From positions 17,373,624 through 17,437,623 of the forward strand of contig NC_072464.1 in assembly GCF_027596085.1 (NCBI RefSeq): DNA of 64,000 nt. The letters run 5' to 3'. Source of the DNA: Anoplopoma fimbria (Eukaryota > Chordata > Actinopteri > Perciformes > Anoplopomatidae). Below are positions 1-52,229 of this stretch, piece by piece. Under the pieces are notes generated by a model that was not told the origin of the DNA, ran no database searches, and saw only the letters and a program-made list of their open reading frames with translations. The first letter of the stretch is position 1. Every line of letters starts with the position of its first letter. Made by a program: the position numbers and the translations under genes.

Positions 1-1
1 T

Positions 2-25854
<25,853 letters not shown>

Positions 25855-26638
25855 CCTGCTCTTCACATACAGACAGACAGACAGACTGACTGACTGATGG
25901 ACAGCTTTTTTCAGCTCTGCTACTGCAGCAGAGCTAAACCTCGCCTTCTGCAGCAGGAGGTTCCGCTGTCAAGACAAGAATTTGCACATATTTATCTCTC
26001 AGAAGGATGCATCCGGCGGCGAGGAGCAGCGCGGCGGTGGAGGGCGACAATCTAGAGATGCTGTGTGGGAGGAATCGTTTCAGAGGAGGATTGAATCATC
26101 GAACATTTGCCAAATAACCCTTGGACATATCAACTAGAATGTCATACCAAGAAGAAACAAAACTGCTTATCAGTGGTGACAATATACATAGATATAGATT
26201 CAAAAGAAAAAAATCACTGTGCCTGTGTCTGGATTTTAAGTGATGTCGATTTTACTGAGGATGACGATGGAGGAGTAGGAGGAGGAGGAGGAGGAGGAGG
26301 AGGATTGTACTAGTTGTTACTTTTTTTTTTTTTTTTTTTTTTGCTGAATGATGTAAATAAGTGGTTCTCTCTCTCAAGGCTAAATCGTACAGTTACAGGC
26401 TTGGAGATTTGAGAGAGAGAGAGAGAGAGAGAAAAAAAAAAAAGCCTTTTCAGCGTGACAAATGAAGAATGTGAGCAATTATTATGACAAAGTCCCCATC
26501 TGGAATGGGGGAGTCAGGGTGGGGGGGGGGGTGGAGGGTGGTAAGGTATTTTGAACAACACATGGCAGCATTGATGACGTTACTTCAACTGTGGGTTGAT
26601 GGGATGAACAAAAAAAGAAAACCGTGGTTTCCTATTGA

Positions 26639-26672
<34 letters not shown>

Positions 26673-27445
26673 AGTATTTCTCTTTCAAGCTCCTGATATT
26701 TTGCCCTCGACGAAGCTCATCATTGCTGTTTTTTTTTCTCAACCCTGCAGTGGCATGTCATTTAAAAACCTTATTTCACAGGGTTGAGACTTTGGGCTAA
26801 GCTGCATATTTTTTTTTTTTTTTTTTTTTCCTAAAAGTTTGACGGGCAGAAAGATGATGTATATTTCTGTATAGTGTAAGTACCATGTAAAATAGTGAGG
26901 AGAAGGAGAACAAAACAACAGAGGTTATCTTGGTCACACGGATCAGAAGCGGGTGAGCGAGGAAGGTGCTGGTCTTGCCCCCCCCCCCCCCAACCCCCCT
27001 CCCCCGCCTGTGTCGTCTATTTTTAATGCTGTATTTTTCAAGGCTGCGGATGGACAGGAGTTTAGGTTATTTAACTGACAACACACAGCCAACAATGTTG
27101 TCCATATCCCTCACTGCAACAATAACAATGACTGGACTGTAAAATCATTTTCACTTCTTTTCTTTCCGGAGTATTGCACCTTTTATGATTTTTTTTTTTT
27201 TTTTTTTTATTTGACAGTGAAGTACTTTTTGGATGAACAATATCTTAAAGCTCAACATTTAAAAAAACAAAACAAAAAAAAACGACTCTTGAGAAGTTTT
27301 TGTTTTTTCATTCTGTATATCGGTTGTATACTCGTGTTCTGTGCATGTTTCTGCAAAGACCGGATGAGATATTGTAACTTACATACCACAATTGCACTTG
27401 ACAGCTGCACTTCAAAACTTTCAATAAACATGCTTAAGGAATAAT
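25855..27445 (+). other. tsc22d1: tsc22d1 3' UTR
   Basis: About 1.6 kb of non-coding sequence between the TAG stop and the AATAAA near 27423. It holds GACA/GACT tandem repeats just after the stop, a (GGA)n run (26275-26304), several poly-T runs (26320-26342, 26810-26830, 27189-27209), a (GA)n run (26407-26431), a G-rich block with G-quadruplex potential (26507-26541), a (GAT)n run (26639-26668) and a C-run (about 26979-26991). A Pumilio-type TGTAAATA lies at 26352-26359. Such runs are common in long fish 3' UTRs. Confidence 0.75.
27423..27428 (+). terminator. tsc22d1: polyadenylation signal of tsc22d1
   Basis: A canonical AATAAA lies about 1.57 kb after the stop. Coding-like sequence ends well before it, and the convergent serp2 gene begins about 0.85 kb further on. 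Cleavage would be expected near 27440-27450. Confidence 0.7.
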
Positions 27446-28207
27446 AACCACCTGGTCAGCATCTCTTCTTTACAACTGAGCCTCCCAGGATTTACATACA
27501 GTTAGTCTCTATGACGATCCACATAGTGGCATGTAGCTGAAGTCCTCCCTCCTTCAGGGTGATATTAAATCAAGGTTAATGACCGTCTACTTTGTTGTTG
27601 AACCCTTTTGTTAGCGGAGAAGTAAACGTCACAGCCAAGTGATTATCTAGTCATTTCCATGGAGGTTTCTTAGTAATTTTGTACCACTTAAATTCAGACA
27701 ATATTCCTTTTTTTTGGCATGATCCGTCAACAGGGCATACAATTCAACAAATATGAAGAATACGATTTCTAATAACTGATGGATGATACACGTTTGAATG
27801 GAAATGTTCTTTAAAGGGAATTCCTCCGGACTCTAACTTTTGTTTCTAGTTTTCCTCTAACCAAACTATATACCTCATAGTATTTCTCACGAGTGACAGT
27901 GATGCACATGCCTCAGGTGTTGTATAACACATTTAATCCCATCCTTAGTTGTTCTAGTCACTCATTTACAAGGAGTATAAAAGATATCCTGATGCTGCTA
28001 CATATAGTAAAGCCATGTTGTAGTTTGAGCCGTTCATTGATGCTTCGGTAATGTTGCCGTAAAGTTATATTTCACCAGACTTTGCAAAAAACTGATAAAA
28101 CACCCAACTTACCTTTTAGTAAAACAACTCCTACTTGAGTTGATGAGTTATTCATGACATCCAGGAAGTAAAGACCCCAAAAAGTGCCCGTACAGAACAA
28201 AATATGT
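27446..28207. other. gap between convergent tsc22d1 and serp2 ends
   Basis: About 0.8 kb of AT-rich sequence. No gene or named repeat seen. Confidence 0.5.
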
Positions 28208-28208
28208 G

Positions 28209-28253
<45 letters not shown>
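28208..28253. repeat. (GT)n microsatellite
   Basis: About 46 bp of GT just beyond the inferred 3' end of serp2. Confidence 0.93.
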
Positions 28254-28257
<4 letters not shown>

Positions 28258-28303
28258 CAATGATAAACAGCAAGTAAAACTGGGCGCTCCCTAAATTTCT
28301 GAC

Positions 28304-28309
28304 ATTTAT
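28304..28309 (-). terminator. serp2: likely polyadenylation signal of serp2
   Basis: TTTATT on the plus strand is AATAAA on the gene strand, about 450 bp after the serp2 stop. It implies a short 3' UTR ending near 28290, just before the (TG)n array at 28208-28253. Other signals further on cannot be excluded. Confidence 0.5.
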
Positions 28310-28761
28310 TTGAAAAAAGATTCTTCTCACATAACACAGGCGACCACTTGAACAGACAGATATGGCACATTGTCAGCAGGAATCACTGGCTGCACACTCT
28401 CTCATCAACAGTCAAAACTCCTCACAAACACACACAAACACACACAAACACACACAAAGGTGCCAAGTGAGCGATGAGACACACATGTTCTCCAGCCGGC
28501 GTGGTTTTAGACTGTCCATAGAAAAGCTGTCGGTACCACAGACTGCAACACTGTAAACGCTGATCGAGGGCGGGGAAGAAGTCCCCGGGAGGAGACGGGT
28601 GGAGGTCTGAGGTCCGCTGGATCCGAAGCTTTGGCGTCAGTCTCCCGAGGCCTCTGGAAGGTGGGGGAGGGGGGTTGGTGGGTGGGTGTGTGCAGGTGTG
28701 GGCTAGCCAGGCTCAGTGAGGGCATGAGGGGGGGTACGGGAGTCCGGACGCTCCTTCTGCA

Positions 28762-33540
<4,779 letters not shown>

Positions 33541-33544
33541 AAAT

Positions 33545-33624
33545 TATATTATTATATTCCTTTATTGATCCCCATGGGGGAAATTCACATACTATTGCAC
33601 AGCAATAAATACAGCAACTACACA
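33545..33624 (-). mobile_element. 3' end of a jockey-group LINE
   Basis: TTCCTTTATTGATCCCCATG and GGGGGAAATTCACA are the reverse complement of the 3' end of the LINE at 58964-59617. Only the 3' end is present. It runs straight into the minisatellite at 33625-33955. Confidence 0.75.
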
Positions 33625-33955
33625 GACAATAAATACACATACTATACAACTACACAGACAATAAATACACATACTATACAACTACACAGACAATAAATAC
33701 ACATACTATACAACTACACAGACAATAAATACACATACTATACAACTACACAGACACAGACAATAAATACACATACTATACAACTACACAGACAATAAAT
33801 ACACATACTATACAACTACACAGACAATAAATACACATACTATACAACTACACAGACAATAAATACACATACTATACAACTACACAGACACAGACAATAA
33901 ATACACATACTATACAACTACACAGACACAGACAATAAATACACATACTATACAA
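33625..33955. repeat. 32/38-bp minisatellite derived from a LINE 3' end
   Basis: Ten tandem units, each with AATAAATACACATACTATAC followed by AACTACACAGAC. Unit starts (33628, 33660, 33692, 33724, 33762, 33794, 33826, 33858, 33896, 33934) show spacings of 32 bp, or 38 bp where CAGACA is duplicated. One related unit exists in the LINE copy near 59.5 kb, so the array grew inside the retroelement's 3' UTR. Confidence 0.9.
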
Positions 33956-33959
33956 CAAA

Positions 33960-34630
33960 ATAAAGATAGAACAGGAATATACCCTTTATTTATATAAATA
34001 CATGGGTCCAATAACTGCATTCTTGCAAGATCTTTTTTAAAGGTCAGAGTGGGAAGCACTTTTTTCCCATATGTCTTGCATATAGTAGCCTAGTCTGGCC
34101 CATGTTATTGTAATAAATGCAAACAAAAAAGGACTAAAATGATTTCAAAACTCTAACGTCTAACGTGGTGAATAACCGTTCAGCTTCACTCGGTGCGATG
34201 TGCACATGTTTCTGAATCAGTTACAGCTGACTTACATCATTCGCTCCATCTGACAAGACGGGCTAGCTGGCTGCTCGGAGAGAAAGGAGGGCAACAGGGA
34301 GAGAGCAGGTGTTGCCTAGCAACTGCATCAAAGGGTTTTTGCTTGGGGAGGGACATGCAAAGTCCACCAATGTAGAGAAGAAGAGAAGCTCCCACTAGTC
34401 TACACAACGACTCGTAATTAAGAGTGGATTCACAGGTGAGGTACACTGCTGTGAGTACAAGGAGGAGGATTCCTTCAGTTGACTGGTTCAACATTTGTAC
34501 TGATGATTGTACCTGGTGTAACCCCAGTGCATTCTGGGATCGGCTCCATACTAGTGAAAATATATGGTTTCATGGAAAGGAGCCCGTCAATTTACAGCAG
34601 ACTCAAGTTCCCAAAAAGCAATCTACAATC
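33960..34630. other. intergenic stretch with an RFX X-box
   Basis: No gene I can support. A perfect X-box-type GTTGCCTAGCAAC lies at 34311-34323. A good splice-donor context (ACAG before GTGAGGTAC) follows at about 34435. The stretch is less AT-rich than its surroundings. Confidence 0.4.
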
Positions 34631-34637
34631 TGTTATC

Positions 34638-34745
34638 GATTCATTAAAGGAAGAGTTCAACATTTTGGGAAAATATTCGGGTATCTTTTTTTTTCAAAGA
34701 GTGAGATGAGAAGATCAATATCTGTCTCATGTCGGAATGTTTTGA
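34638..34745. mobile_element. fragment of a common teleost interspersed repeat
   Basis: Contains GAGTTCAACATTTTGGGAAA and GTGAGATGAGAAGATC, pieces I recognise from a repeat that recurs in many fish loci. Class and borders are uncertain. Confidence 0.45.
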
Positions 34746-34758
34746 GCTTAACTTATCA

Positions 34759-34864
<106 letters not shown>

Positions 34865-34869
34865 TAAAG

Positions 34870-40180
<5,311 letters not shown>

Positions 40181-40184
40181 AGAA

Positions 40185-40452
40185 GAAAGATGATTTAAGT
40201 GACCTGAAAATGAAAATGAGTTTACAGTCACCAGATCTCAATCCGATAGAGCAGCTTTGGGTTGTGGCGGAACAGGAGATTTGCATTATGGATGTTCAGC
40301 CGACAAATCTGCAGCAACTTCATACTGCTGTCATGTCAATATGGACCAAGAATCTGAGGAGTGTTTCTAGAACCCTGTTGAACATAAAAGCGGAAGGATG
40401 TTCAACCCGGCACTAGCAAGGCGTACCTAATAAAGTGGCTAGTGATTGTAAT
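40185..40452 (+). pseudogene. Tc1-like transposase remnant (3' end plus internal deletion)
   Basis: The frame from 40210 contains LQSPDLNPIEQLW, the signature around the last catalytic acidic residue of Tc1/mariner transposases, followed by the C-terminal domain. A TIR-like CCTAATAAAGTGGCTAGTGA closes the element. Just upstream, GATTTAAGTGACCTG resembles the start of the transposase gene, so the middle of the gene has been deleted. The copy cannot encode an active enzyme. Confidence 0.8.
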
Positions 40453-40459
40453 GTGACCT

Positions 40460-44872
<4,413 letters not shown>

Positions 44873-44874
44873 CT

Positions 44875-47570
44875 CTGCCTGGGCCATCTCAGGTTAAGTC
44901 TTCCGTGTGACGTTTAGGTGCTTTGGTTTCACCTGGGAAGACAAAGAGCTACTGTGGCTGCAGACCTTCGTGTAGATGACACTGCTCACAAACGTGGCTC
45001 TCATCCAGGAGCTCATATATGTGTGTGTGTGTGTGTGTCCTTTGGGAGTGATACAGGACACCCGGCCTCATCACTGAAAGTAGCCGTAATGAGCACATGG
45101 CGTGGGAACGGCTAATTAATGCACACAGACCAGCTGACGAAAGTCCTCCTCTGTGTCTCATTTATTTTAGTTACCAGAGTCTGAAAAGTGATACGAATAC
45201 AATTGGAGCAATTACTGACATCAGTGGAAATAAATTGATTGGTTAATCAATTAATAATAAACGGAAAACATTCAAATTCAATTTTTATAAAAATATAATA
45301 TAAAAAAAACAGCAGCAACCTCTCTGAACAATCATATTTACTTTATTATGTTCATTTTGTCTGTCTCTCTCCCTCAGATTATTAATGAGTTGATTTAGAA
45401 GTCAATAACATTAAATGAAATTGCCGTCACTAATCTAGTAACATTATGTACTTTTTACAGTGAAAAGTCACAGTGAGGACAGTCTGGCGTACAAAGTGCA
45501 TGACTTGTGTCCTAACTCGTGCTTTTCCTGAGACATCAAAGTGCTCACATTGATAACATTTTGGTTAAAGCAGCAAAGAGGCATTATGAGAAAAGATGAT
45601 CCTGAACACTTGTTTTTATCTTGACAATTGTATATATGTTGTGATGGGATGTGTGTGATATTTATGCATGTTGTTTTAATGTTTTTGAAATGATATCTAT
45701 GTGTCTGAAATACAGTGAATTAAACTGGCACCCATCATAAAATCCCATCCAGCACAGTCACAGTACAGGGCCGGAGCAAACTGTTCAAACAAACACACAG
45801 ATACTCTGATTAAAGTCCGTGTGCAGACACATTCCTCCCAACCTTTCACAAGCACCGGCCCACATTCCTGCAGACCACTTTCAAATAAATGCAGGATGTG
45901 TGTTCACGGGAATACAAGATGCTCAAACAGATTAATGTCGACGTTTACATAAGAAAGAAGAAAAAACTACACAGGATTCAGGGGTGAAGTTTGACTTGAT
46001 GAAAATTGAAATGTCGATTTTCAGTTCACACTTGACCAGACAACAGACTGTTTCCACCCTGATGGAAAAATGTAGCAGGAAGTGTCCTCAGACATCTTTG
46101 TGACTAAAACAAACTGAATGTGTTTGTGTATGTATCAATGTTTCAATGATAAATAGCTCTATAAACATAACAGCCCTCTTCTTTTATATTGAAAAGCATT
46201 GACTGTATTTTGACCCCTTAAGGACCGGAGGAACAACTCCAGCCACAAATAACATTTCCATACGGGCATATGGGTATTTTTTCAATAACTTAAACCCACT
46301 GACAAGTCTGCTGTCTTAACCCGTATCCTGACTAAAACCCAGCACGCTTCCTTCCTGATCTCTCTCCAAGAACTCTGTCAAGACAAAGAACAGACACAAT
46401 GAACCGAACAATGTGTTGGATACGGTATGCACACTCTCAAACGGTCTCTTCAAAGAAAGTCATGTTTTTGCAAATGCGCAAGAAGATCATTTGGAAAAAC
46501 ATGGTAGGTGCTAAGGGAAAAAGAAAATCCACATGTAGAGCCTATTTTGTGTCTTATTGTTCTCAAACTGTCTTCATCATTCTGAAACAATAACACAGCA
46601 AATGTTGTGGCCGACTAATTTTCATCCCGACCAGCTAAAAAGAGAAAGTGAGCAGAAAAGTAGGGTAGGAATCTGGCATGAGCAGCCTTAATAATCTTGA
46701 AACATATTTCCTGATGTGTGTCATGATTAAGATGCAAGAAAAGTCCAATTAAGACATTTTAGATCATCAAAAGAACCATGTAGTTCTATTCAAGATGGAT
46801 AGATTAATAGATTGCTAATGTTTTGCGCACTAAGCACATATTTAAACATAATTGACCTTTTTGGCAGCTTCATACTTTGCATACTGATTTATCTCACGGT
46901 GCATATTCTCATATGTGAGTTCAGTGGAGAGAAAAGTGGCCTTTAAGTTGCCTTTAATTTTTGTCCCTGTCACGTCACTAATGTCCTCTACTTTCAGTAA
47001 AATTGAAATAACTCACGGGTGAATGAGTGGTGATGGCAGAGTTCTGTACTGGAGGCCGGATGGCCGGGCGATGCACGTGTACCGGGCATGCCAGCGTTTA
47101 GTCACGGCAGATAACTGGGTCAATAACCCAGAATCCCCCAGAACAACATCTCTCTGCTGCAGAGGTCTCTTTATATTCATGCTTTCCCTCTTTCTAACGT
47201 CTCAACCTTTCTCTCCTTTGAATAAAAATCTAAATGAATGTTAACATCTATTGCCATGTGGAGCTGCTGAAGGGTGAAGATGTTTTTCTTCTTAAACAGG
47301 TGTTTTTTGTTTATTAAATCAGTCTAGATGACAGTTACACCTGGTTTGTAATCTTTCAGTCAAATTAATCCTGAAACTTGGCTCCTTTCTTGGTGCCGGC
47401 AGGACGATTTTAAGGTAAGAAGGATAACGTGATGAGACTTGAGATCTCTTTTTCCTTCTCCATCTGCTTTGTATTCTCTCCCGTGCTCTCCCTGTCTGTC
47501 TCTCCTCCGCCTCACTTTCTGTCATCCTCTCTGCAGTGAAGCACAGCTGAGGTACGGGGGAAAACCACCA
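44875..47570. other. gene-poor intergenic region
   Basis: No gene, RNA gene or recognisable mobile element seen. Confidence 0.5.
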
Positions 47571-47572
47571 AA

Positions 47573-47701
<129 letters not shown>

Positions 47702-47709
47702 TTAAGAAG

Positions 47710-49150
47710 CAGTGCCAACCTGAACCTGCTGAACTGCAGCTCTGACAATCCCTCAGCTTTCTCTTCCTCTCTTTGCAGATGAGTTGGATTTCAGCACTCG
47801 CTGTGTGATCCAGCCAGCAAAACAAACAAGTCCATTTGTTTTATTAGTACTTCTTATTGGAGTTAAATAAACTGGATATTGGATATTAACTGCATTACAT
47901 GACTGTAATCAAACAGGGCTGACTGTGTACAGAAAGCACTGTAGTTCCTTTTAATCTGGTACATTTTCATTTAATATATTAAAATAATGATGATTAACAG
48001 ATGAAGGCCAGCAGGTAAGACATTGTTAAAGACAGACAGGATTTCATTTCTTGACGTCCTGCAGGATTGTGACACTGTGATTGTCAGTCACAAACTGTGC
48101 ATTCAAATACACGTACTACCATGATAGGTGTATGCCAGACAAAGAGTTCGTCCCAATACATAGTATGTCAAATTCAGTGTGCCAAAATACCAGGATGTCC
48201 TACTACATCCGCTCACATTTTGCAGTATGAAACCCAGCATGCTTCTCCGACTATTCTGACCCACAATCCTCTCTGCAGCAGATTGTATGAGCAAGAGGGT
48301 CAAAGTTCAAGGTGCAATGATATGATGAATGTCATATTTGAATGCATAAGTCATGCAAACAGTACGTACTTTGTGAAGGCGGCTGCGGTGTGTACTTAAA
48401 AGTCAAAAGAAAAAACATTCCAGGTGGAACGCAGCTCCAGGACTGAATCCTGCAGATTTGTCATGACGGTCAATCTGTTTTTTTTTTTTGTTTTTTTTTT
48501 ACATCTCTGGGTTTCCAGCTGGTGATTTGCTCCAGATTTTGTGGGTTTGTAGCTGTAATCAAATGTTGTGTATTCTATAATGTATTTATTTATACTTAAG
48601 TTTGGCCAATTTTCATACCGACCCTATTACATCAACGCTATTTCCTCCAAGATTGCTATTTGCTGTATTTTCTCATCTCCCTCCCTGACCCTAACTTGCA
48701 GCGTAAACAGCACCAGTGTGAATGTATTCGTGTCCTTTCACTGATGCAGCTGAAATGTCTTAATCTGCAACAGCCTGAAGCTCTCACTGTGTTTTCTCCG
48801 CTGCAGGTTTGCTGAAGCTCCTAAAGGTCACTCTGCCCGTCTCCTCGTCCACCAGAAACAACTTCCACTTTTTATTTTGCTGCCGTCTTTCCAAAACACG
48901 AGCCAGCAGGGTTTGATGTTTTTTAAACACTCTGCAGTTCCTGTGTTTCCCTGATTAGCCTCCGGCTTTGACACCTCGTTACAGGCCACCGACACTGGAG
49001 GAGGAAAAGTAAGAACAAACAAAACCAGCTGCATCACCAAGAAACTCAGCAGCAGACATTGTTCATTTCCACAGAAATGATTATTTTCAATTGCAGCATC
49101 GCTCATGTCCTCCCCCACTGAGGAGTTTATTACATAGGTTACAGATCTAA
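47710..49150. other. gene-poor intergenic region
   Basis: No gene supported. A T-run lies at about 48478-48500. Confidence 0.5.
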
Positions 49151-49152
49151 AG

Positions 49153-49155
<3 letters not shown>

Positions 49156-49191
<36 letters not shown>

Positions 49192-49196
49192 ATATA

Positions 49197-49228
<32 letters not shown>

Positions 49229-49229
49229 C
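49156..49229. repeat. (TA)n/(TG)n compound microsatellite
   Basis: TA blocks flank a short TG block over about 74 bp. Confidence 0.9.
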
Positions 49230-49786
49230 TAACTTCTCTGTCATAGGTTTTGAAGAAACACTAAAATTAACATTATTACATGCATGTTGTTCTATTCATG
49301 TGCCACATTAATATATCTGTACTTTTCAGTAATAATCCCCCCGCATGTTCCGACTGGACCACAAACACATAAAAAATAAAGCTAAAATAAAAAGGTTGCA
49401 GTAGTAAAGTTCAGTTGTTATTGCTCAGTTCTCTCTGTCTCATAAAACACTTCCAACTAACTGTCCAGAGAAGAGAACAGCTTCTTCTGCTCAATACTGA
49501 GACTCAGCAGATTCAACCCAAATTAAATCTCTCTGTATAATCAATACTGGGAGGTTTTTTCTCTGTACGGGAGCAACGACTTGGGATCTTAGAAGGAAAA
49601 AAATACAGCGTCAGCATTTAACTCAATGTTCCTTCACCGGTCAGTTTAATCCAATCTAACCAGCAGCAGATACACTCCTGACCTAAACGTGTAAATGTAC
49701 AGCATTAGATTCACCTCAAGTGCTGCTAAGACAATGAAGTAAATGTACTTAAAAGGTCTCATTGGAGGTACAGCCTTGATATAAAG

Positions 49787-49921
<135 letters not shown>

Positions 49922-49924
49922 ATG

Positions 49925-51300
49925 TCTTTGTCACACTTTACACAAAAGATGCAATCAAGTGAGTAACTACAGCATTAATTAATAATGAAAAAAAGATACC
50001 TGCTCTTGTTACAGCACAGGTGGGAATCCATGATCAAACTCCACACGCAGATGTTACATTCAGGTAACACACCGAAAGGTTTTGATGGTACCGACATCTG
50101 CTGTAAGTGGAATAGATCTGAACTCAGGTTTCATCTGCAGTCAAACATAGTTATCACTCTGTAAGATCAAGAGACTAAAACTACCGTCTCAGTCAGGACT
50201 AAGAAAGTCCAAATGATCAGATACACGAGTACTTCTGTCAATCATCAAGATACTCATAAAGACACTACTTTTCTTCTTTGTGTCTGTCTTATTTATAGGA
50301 CCCTAATCATGTTCAGTGGTGGAAGAGAACATATTTACTGAAGAACTTCAATCAGTATACTTACTTTGAATCAAATGTGTTAGTTTAAAAGGAGCGGATT
50401 GAAGAGACTATTAAGGATCGTCAGCAACTATGCAACCCCACACAGCTTTTTGACTCTTAATGTTTTTTTTATTGATTTTTATTTGAACCTTTACTCCACC
50501 AGGATCGTCCCATTGGGTTTGAAATCTATTTTTTTCGTACAAGTCTTGGCCAAGAAGGCAGCATAAAAGTTTTACAATAAAGCAAAATACAACAATACTG
50601 CAGAAAGTTAAAAACAACTGAAGCAATTTCACATAAAAGAGTTAATTAGCAGATATAAATCAGACTTGCATCAACCAGAGAAACAGCAGTGATGTTCAGA
50701 TCTACATTCAGCGCTCAATTAGTCCCTAATCCTGTTTTTAAAGCCTTTGATGCTTCTTTTGGGGGGGTTTCACTGCACTTTAAATTTGTGCACATTGTAT
50801 GGAGTCTCACCACCTCCATGAATACATATCATAGCATATCATTGCTGTGTTCCACATTAATGGAAGCAAATGGTTCCCTCTAGTGTCCATTTTGTGCCAT
50901 TGCCCTTTCTACAAGTTCAGTTTCTTGCTGAGTTGTGATGTTCAGATTCAGATTACTTGACTATCCATTAGATTTGCATAAAATAGAAATGTGTCTTTGT
51001 GACTGGCATACAATACACAACAATACACAACGTATAATACAACCAAGTAGCAGCAATAAGAACAGTGCTGAGTGGTAGTAGTATTATTGTATAGTATATT
51101 TTGTGTCACTCAATTTAAATCATAGCTGTTTCAGGATTTCAGGATCAGCATTCACCAAACACTGTTTCCACTATATTGCAAATATAAAGCTTCCAAATCT
51201 TTTGGTTGTTATTGTCAAACTTCTTGTCAGAAGTTAAAGAGGAAAAATCTTTATGTCACTGATGTTGGAGTATCTAAAAACTGTAACGTGCAGAAACAGA
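49925..51300. other. gene-poor intergenic region
   Basis: No gene supported. A TTCAGATTCAGATTACTTGA segment near 50942 may be a retroposon fragment. Confidence 0.4.
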
Positions 51301-51306
51301 TTTGGA

Positions 51307-51375
51307 GGGGATGTAGCTCAGTGGTGTGTGTGCTTTGCATGTTCAAGGTCCTGGGTTCAATCCCCAGCATCTCCA
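51307..51375 (+). pseudogene. tRNA-Ala (TGC) pseudogene
   Basis: A 69-nt copy of tRNA-Ala. It keeps the acceptor stem (GGGGATG), the anticodon TGC in TTTGCAT and the T arm (CTGGGTTCAATCCCCAG). The D-stem 3' strand has lost about 3 nt (GTGGTGTGTG instead of GTGGTAGAGC), so the D arm cannot form normally. Confidence 0.75.
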
Positions 51376-51517
51376 ACAAGTTTGGTCTTCAGCCTTCAAA
51401 CTTAGCATTAGATGCTTTCAAGAGTATCTTGTTTATTAATCAAGCAATTTAAAGAAAAGGATATGTGGATGACAATAATGAATTGGTTGAATTGATACCT
51501 AAATTGCACTGCATGAA

Positions 51518-51662
51518 CACTCAATGGCCGCTTTATTAGGCACATCTGTTTACCACCAAGTACTGCGTGACGCGATCATGTCAACATGGAGCAGAATCTT
51601 GGAATCTTAGAAATTAAGCCACCATTAAGGTGGATAAAGGGGATCCAACCTAGTAATGTGTA
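51518..51662. mobile_element. internally deleted Tc1-like element
   Basis: Begins with a terminal sequence containing AATGGCCGCTTTATTAGGCA and jumps to the 3' part of the same Tc1 family (ATCATGTCAACATGG, then GGATCCAACCTAGTAATGTG). Most of the transposase gene is gone. The related 40,185-40,452 copy lost a different amount. Confidence 0.6.
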
Positions 51663-51746
51663 TGTTTATATCATCTCAAAAATAATATAGAAAATACATC
51701 ATATAATAGAATAATAATAAAAATAGAAAGTTATGCATGAACGACA

Positions 51747-51814
51747 GAGGGTGTAGCTCAGTGTAAGAGCGTTTGCGTCGCGTGTATACAAGGGTTCAAT
51801 CCCCAGCATCTCCA
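51747..51814 (+). pseudogene. degenerate tRNA-Ala-like sequence
   Basis: A 68-nt copy with the A box (TAGCTCAGTGTAAGAGC) and B box (GGTTCAATCCC) still visible. The acceptor strand is GAGGGTG. The anticodon arm is altered; if GTCGCGT is the loop, the anticodon would read CGC. The T-stem 5' strand is shortened, so it is probably not functional. Confidence 0.6.
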
Positions 51815-52034
51815 ACATGGCTGTTGCCTTCCAACACCCAGTTGTACCAAATAGAAACTATGAAAAAAAGGCAAACAGACGCATCAGATAGTTGCTTAGG
51901 GCGACCAGAATGAAAGCTAAATACTTTTGATCAAAGTTACTCCTAATCTGTGTTTATATTGTCTCCACAGACGAGTTCTCAGTATAGATTATTTATTATT
52001 ATTATAATACAGACCACCCATTCTCACAGTGTAA

Positions 52035-52106
52035 GGGGATGTAGCTCAGTGGTAGAGCGTGTGCTTTGCATGTACAAGGTCCTGGGTTCAATCCCCAGTA
52101 TCTCCA
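52035..52106 (+). tRNA. tRNA-Ala (TGC)
   Basis: A full 72-nt cloverleaf. Acceptor GGGGATG/TATCTCC pairs with G-U wobbles, the D arm GCTC/GAGC is intact, the anticodon stem TGTGC/GTACA holds the loop TTTGCAT, the T arm CTGGG/CCCAG encloses TTCAATC, and the discriminator is A. There is no intron. The A box and B box of the internal promoter match consensus. No TTTT terminator lies within about 30 bp downstream, so transcription may end further on or the gene may be weak. Confidence 0.85.
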
Positions 52107-52197
52107 CTATTATTTGATTAAAGTATACATGTGATAGATCACATTATAACTACATATAGTAACATTTGTTAATAGTTTCTCAGAGCCATTGTTTACA

Positions 52198-52217
52198 GAG
52201 GATGTAGCTCAGTGGTA
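52198..52217 (+). pseudogene. tRNA-Ala 5' fragment
   Basis: GAGGATGTAGCTCAGTGGTA, the 5' end of the same tRNA-Ala sequence, breaks off after the D loop. Confidence 0.6.
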
Positions 52218-52229
52218 GCAATGCTAATG

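Noticed and set aside
26107..26313. Open frame in the tsc22d1 3' UTR ending in poly-Gly
   Set aside because: It lies downstream of the stop and is driven by a GGA microsatellite.
33625..33955. CRISPR-like array with a 32-bp period
   Set aside because: Units are head-to-tail with no spacers and adjoin a LINE 3' end in a vertebrate genome; this is a minisatellite.
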